From Paramecium sonneborni (lineage: Eukaryota; Ciliophora; Oligohymenophorea; Peniculida; Parameciidae), in contig CAJJDN010000056.1 of the NCBI GenBank assembly GCA_905182985.1, forward strand, positions 97,134-161,133: a stretch of 64,000 nt of DNA, read 5' to 3'. This document shows positions 63,331-64,000 of the stretch, one piece after another. The notes under the pieces are model-generated. The model had not been told where the DNA came from. It ran no database searches and saw nothing but the letters and a program-made list of their open reading frames with translations. Each line of letters starts with the position of its first letter. The first letter of the stretch is position 1. Position numbers and translations under genes: made by a program.

Positions 63331-63594
63331 ATGGGCAATGTGAATACTCTGAGAAATTAGAAATCAGCTGTTCATTAAAAGAAAGAATATGTGCTAAATG
63401 ATATTCAATTAAAAATTCAATAGAACCTAAATAAATAGAAAAAGAGCGTAAATTCTTAGTTAAAAACATCTTAAACGAGGATAGAATGTAGTAAAAATAA
63501 GAAAAATAATTTAGGTCCTTTAAATACGAATAGAATTTAATGTTAATCTGGACGAAGTTTATTGGAAGATTAACCCATACTTTTTTATAGATGA
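63331..63594 (+). CDS. small basic protein with possible myristoylation site
   Basis: Open frame of 87 residues beginning MGNVNT, a possible N-myristoylation site, then Lys/Gln/Asn-rich sequence with one Cys pair. No domain recognised. Its TGA (63592-63594) overlaps the ATG of the next frame (63591-63593) by sharing ATGA. Such an overlap is not expected between separately transcribed ciliate genes, so either this frame or the next start is probably wrong. Confidence 0.4.
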
Positions 63595-64000
63595 AATAAA
63601 ATGTTTTCAATATATTAATTATTTTACTTATGCAAATTCATCCAATTCAAGCTATAAATACTACTACAAAAGAGGATTCTTAAATTCACATAAATGGAAG
63701 TGAAGAGAAATTATTAAAGACTAAATAAACAATACTAGATCGTTCACCAGTAAATTAGGAAGCATTGAATACTTATCTAAAAAGTACTCATCCTACTGAT
63801 CCTGATGATAAATTCTATGATTGTTCAAACTGTTATGATGTGGATGTAGGTTTCAATTGTTGCTGTAGTACAGAATTTTAATCTGACATAAATTAATATG
63901 GAGCTGGTATTACTATATATTTTAGATTTCTCAAATAAGTATTACATCATAGATAATAATGTAGATCATTTTATACTTTTTACTATTTGCTATAATGAGC
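63591..64000 (+). CDS. secreted cysteine-containing protein, 3' end beyond window
   Basis: ATG 63591 opens with a signal peptide (MKQNVFNILIILLMQIHPIQA). A Thr/Lys-rich stretch follows, then a Cys cluster near residue 95 (FYDCSNCYDVDVGFNCCCSTEF region, with C-x2-C and CCC). A proposed 19-nt intron at 63907-63925 joins to sequence that stays open to the window edge. Without it the frame ends at TGA 63996-63998 after 135 codons. The intron version reads more naturally (aromatic and acidic residues instead of a Gln/His/Arg jumble). Family not recognised. Confidence 0.5.

Overview
The window is macronuclear (somatic) DNA of a ciliate, most likely a Paramecium. Three things show this. Reading frames are continuous only when TAA and TAG are read as Gln and TGA is the sole stop. 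Genes are cut by about 67 tiny introns of 19-38 nt, mostly near 25 nt, nearly all GTA...TAG or GTA...AAG. The DNA is extremely AT-rich and, after about 21 kb, very gene-dense, with neighbouring genes often 4-40 bp apart. Products fit a ciliate: axonemal dynein p28, several MORN proteins with MG-x-x-C amino termini, many kinases, and a GPI-anchored cysteine-rich surface protein. I cannot name the species.

Layout. 1-9.5 kb is gene-poor: a decayed P-loop NTPase gene, a TPR protein, about 3.4 kb of AT-rich DNA with nothing recognisable, and a minus-strand surface-antigen-like gene. 9.5-17.2 kb holds a tentative small secreted protein, a bacterial-type GyrI-like effector-binding protein, and a 1668-residue protein built on a SecA-type ATPase core plus a hydrophobic C-terminal domain, which is the most unusual gene here. 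19.1-46.4 kb is packed: ANKRD13-like, serine carboxypeptidase, two double cyclic-nucleotide-binding-like proteins, a J-protein, PIG-A (first step of GPI-anchor synthesis), a large type I membrane protein, protein kinases (one with a PH domain), a ciliate FxPxIN-motif protein, MORN and ankyrin proteins, a RING finger and an MFS transporter. 46.7-64 kb holds an ABCC transporter, a C2H2 protein, EIPR1-like and WDR55-like WD40 proteins, small coiled-coil and acidic proteins, a decayed PRP18 splicing-factor gene, three more MORN proteins, an SNF1/AMPK-like kinase, axonemal p28, and two overlapping small reading frames at the right edge.

Assembly caveats. At 18925 and 40836 a single N separates two apparently identical direct repeats of about 1.0 and 1.2 kb. 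Both look like contig ends that overlap but were never merged. Collapsing them gives one intact ANKRD13-like gene and one intact PH-kinase gene. One MORN gene carries a one-base frameshift beside a GGGG run.

Gene relations. Most genes are unrelated neighbours, as usual in ciliate genomes. Themes recur: signalling (kinases, cNMP-like domains), cilia and cortex (p28, MORN, IQ and FxPxIN proteins), the GPI surface pathway (PIG-A and a GPI-type surface protein), and trafficking (EIPR1, ANKRD13, ABC and MFS transporters). Coordinates of spliced genes are outer limits; introns are listed under each gene. Splice sites were chosen by eye from frame continuity, GT...AG ends and family conservation.
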